Assembly (NCBI GenBank): GCA_030267965.1
Contig: BRYA01000447.1
Span: forward strand, 1-24,666
Origin: Triparma columacea
Taxonomy: Eukaryota; Sar; Bolidophyceae; Parmales; Triparmaceae
Direction: 5' to 3'
DNA: 24,666 nt
Shown: in pieces, positions 24,598 to 24,666 of the stretch
How positions within the stretch are numbered: position 1 is the stretch's first letter
Layout of the letters: every line of letters starts with the position of its first letter
Notes under the pieces: generated by a model
The model's input: the letters and a program-made list of their open reading frames with translations, nothing else
Databases searched by the model: none
Told to the model about the DNA's origin: nothing
Position numbers and translations under genes: made by a program

Positions 24598-24666
24598 TGT
24601 TACGAGAGAGAGGGGAACTCCATAAGGGAGAACCCAATCGCTCTTCACGGAGCAGAAGGCTCGTGG
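24598..24666 (+). repeat. 3' LTR, first 69 bases, truncated by the window
   Basis: Identical to 12786-12854 over all 69 bases. The rest, including the terminal CA and target duplication, is outside the window. Confidence 0.95.

Larger units (their letters stand above)
12786..24666 (+). mobile_element. Giant Ty1/copia LTR retrotransposon, 3' LTR cut by the window end
   Basis: The 5' LTR starts at 12786 (TGTTACGAG), the 3' LTR at 24598 with the same sequence. All 69 visible bases are identical. Domain order protease, integrase, reverse transcriptase, RNase H is that of Ty1/copia. LTR start to LTR start spans 11,812 bases (including a gap), about twice a typical 5-kb copia element. A G-run polypurine tract abuts the 3' LTR. 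No primer-binding site beginning TGG is visible in 13647-13890, so it lies in the gap or priming uses an internal tRNA region. The preceding five bases are GAGGA; the matching target duplication would be beyond the window. Confidence 0.95.

Overview
The window is a eukaryotic chromosome end. It opens with a CCCTAA/TTAGGG telomere tract and runs inward through a G-depleted subtelomere, two divergent protein-coding genes, a repeat- and G-rich intergenic stretch, a small spliced F-box gene, and most of a very large Ty1/copia LTR retrotransposon whose 3' LTR is cut by the window edge. TTAGGG telomeres, short GT-AG introns with GTGAGA donors, START-like multidomain proteins and protist-type copia domains suggest a unicellular eukaryote. 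A marine stramenopile alga (for example the bolidophyte/diatom side) is my guess from sequence style, not a demonstrated assignment.

Layout. 1-83: telomere with TTAGTG variants. 84-699: strand with almost no G, holding degenerate tandem repeats. 700-8269 (-): two-exon giant gene of about 2437 residues with about five START-like lipid-binding modules followed by two tandem copies of a polytopic membrane module, each ending in a cluster of RRxS phosphosite motifs. 8270-8883: divergent promoter region with a 22-bp direct repeat, an 18-bp palindrome and 10-bp phased CCAA-like elements. 8884-10644 (+): armadillo-repeat, coiled-coil, RING-finger protein, a probable E3 ubiquitin ligase. 10645-11687: noncoding, with two G-quadruplex candidates and degenerate repeats. 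11688-11782 (-): diverged inverted LTR-end fragment. 11958-12718 (-): two-exon F-box protein ending in a C2H2-like zinc finger. 12786-24666 (+): copia element with 69/69 identity between the visible LTR ends, a 721-base assembly gap in or near the 5' LTR, and one uninterrupted 3557-residue gag-pol frame.

The most unusual object is the retrotransposon. Besides protease, integrase, reverse transcriptase and RNase H, its polyprotein appears to carry a RanBP2/NZF-type zinc finger instead of a CCHC knuckle, two retropepsin-like DSG motifs exactly 200 residues apart, a cytosine-C5 DNA methyltransferase-like domain with motifs I, IV (PPC), VI (ENP) and VIII, a hydrophobic possible membrane helix, and a Tudor-like barrel between integrase and reverse transcriptase. 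Two of the three host genes are ubiquitin-pathway candidates (RING E3 and F-box). The copia insertion sits 67 bp upstream of the F-box start codon, so it probably displaced that gene's promoter or an upstream exon. All domain calls are from motif reading, not from database searches.
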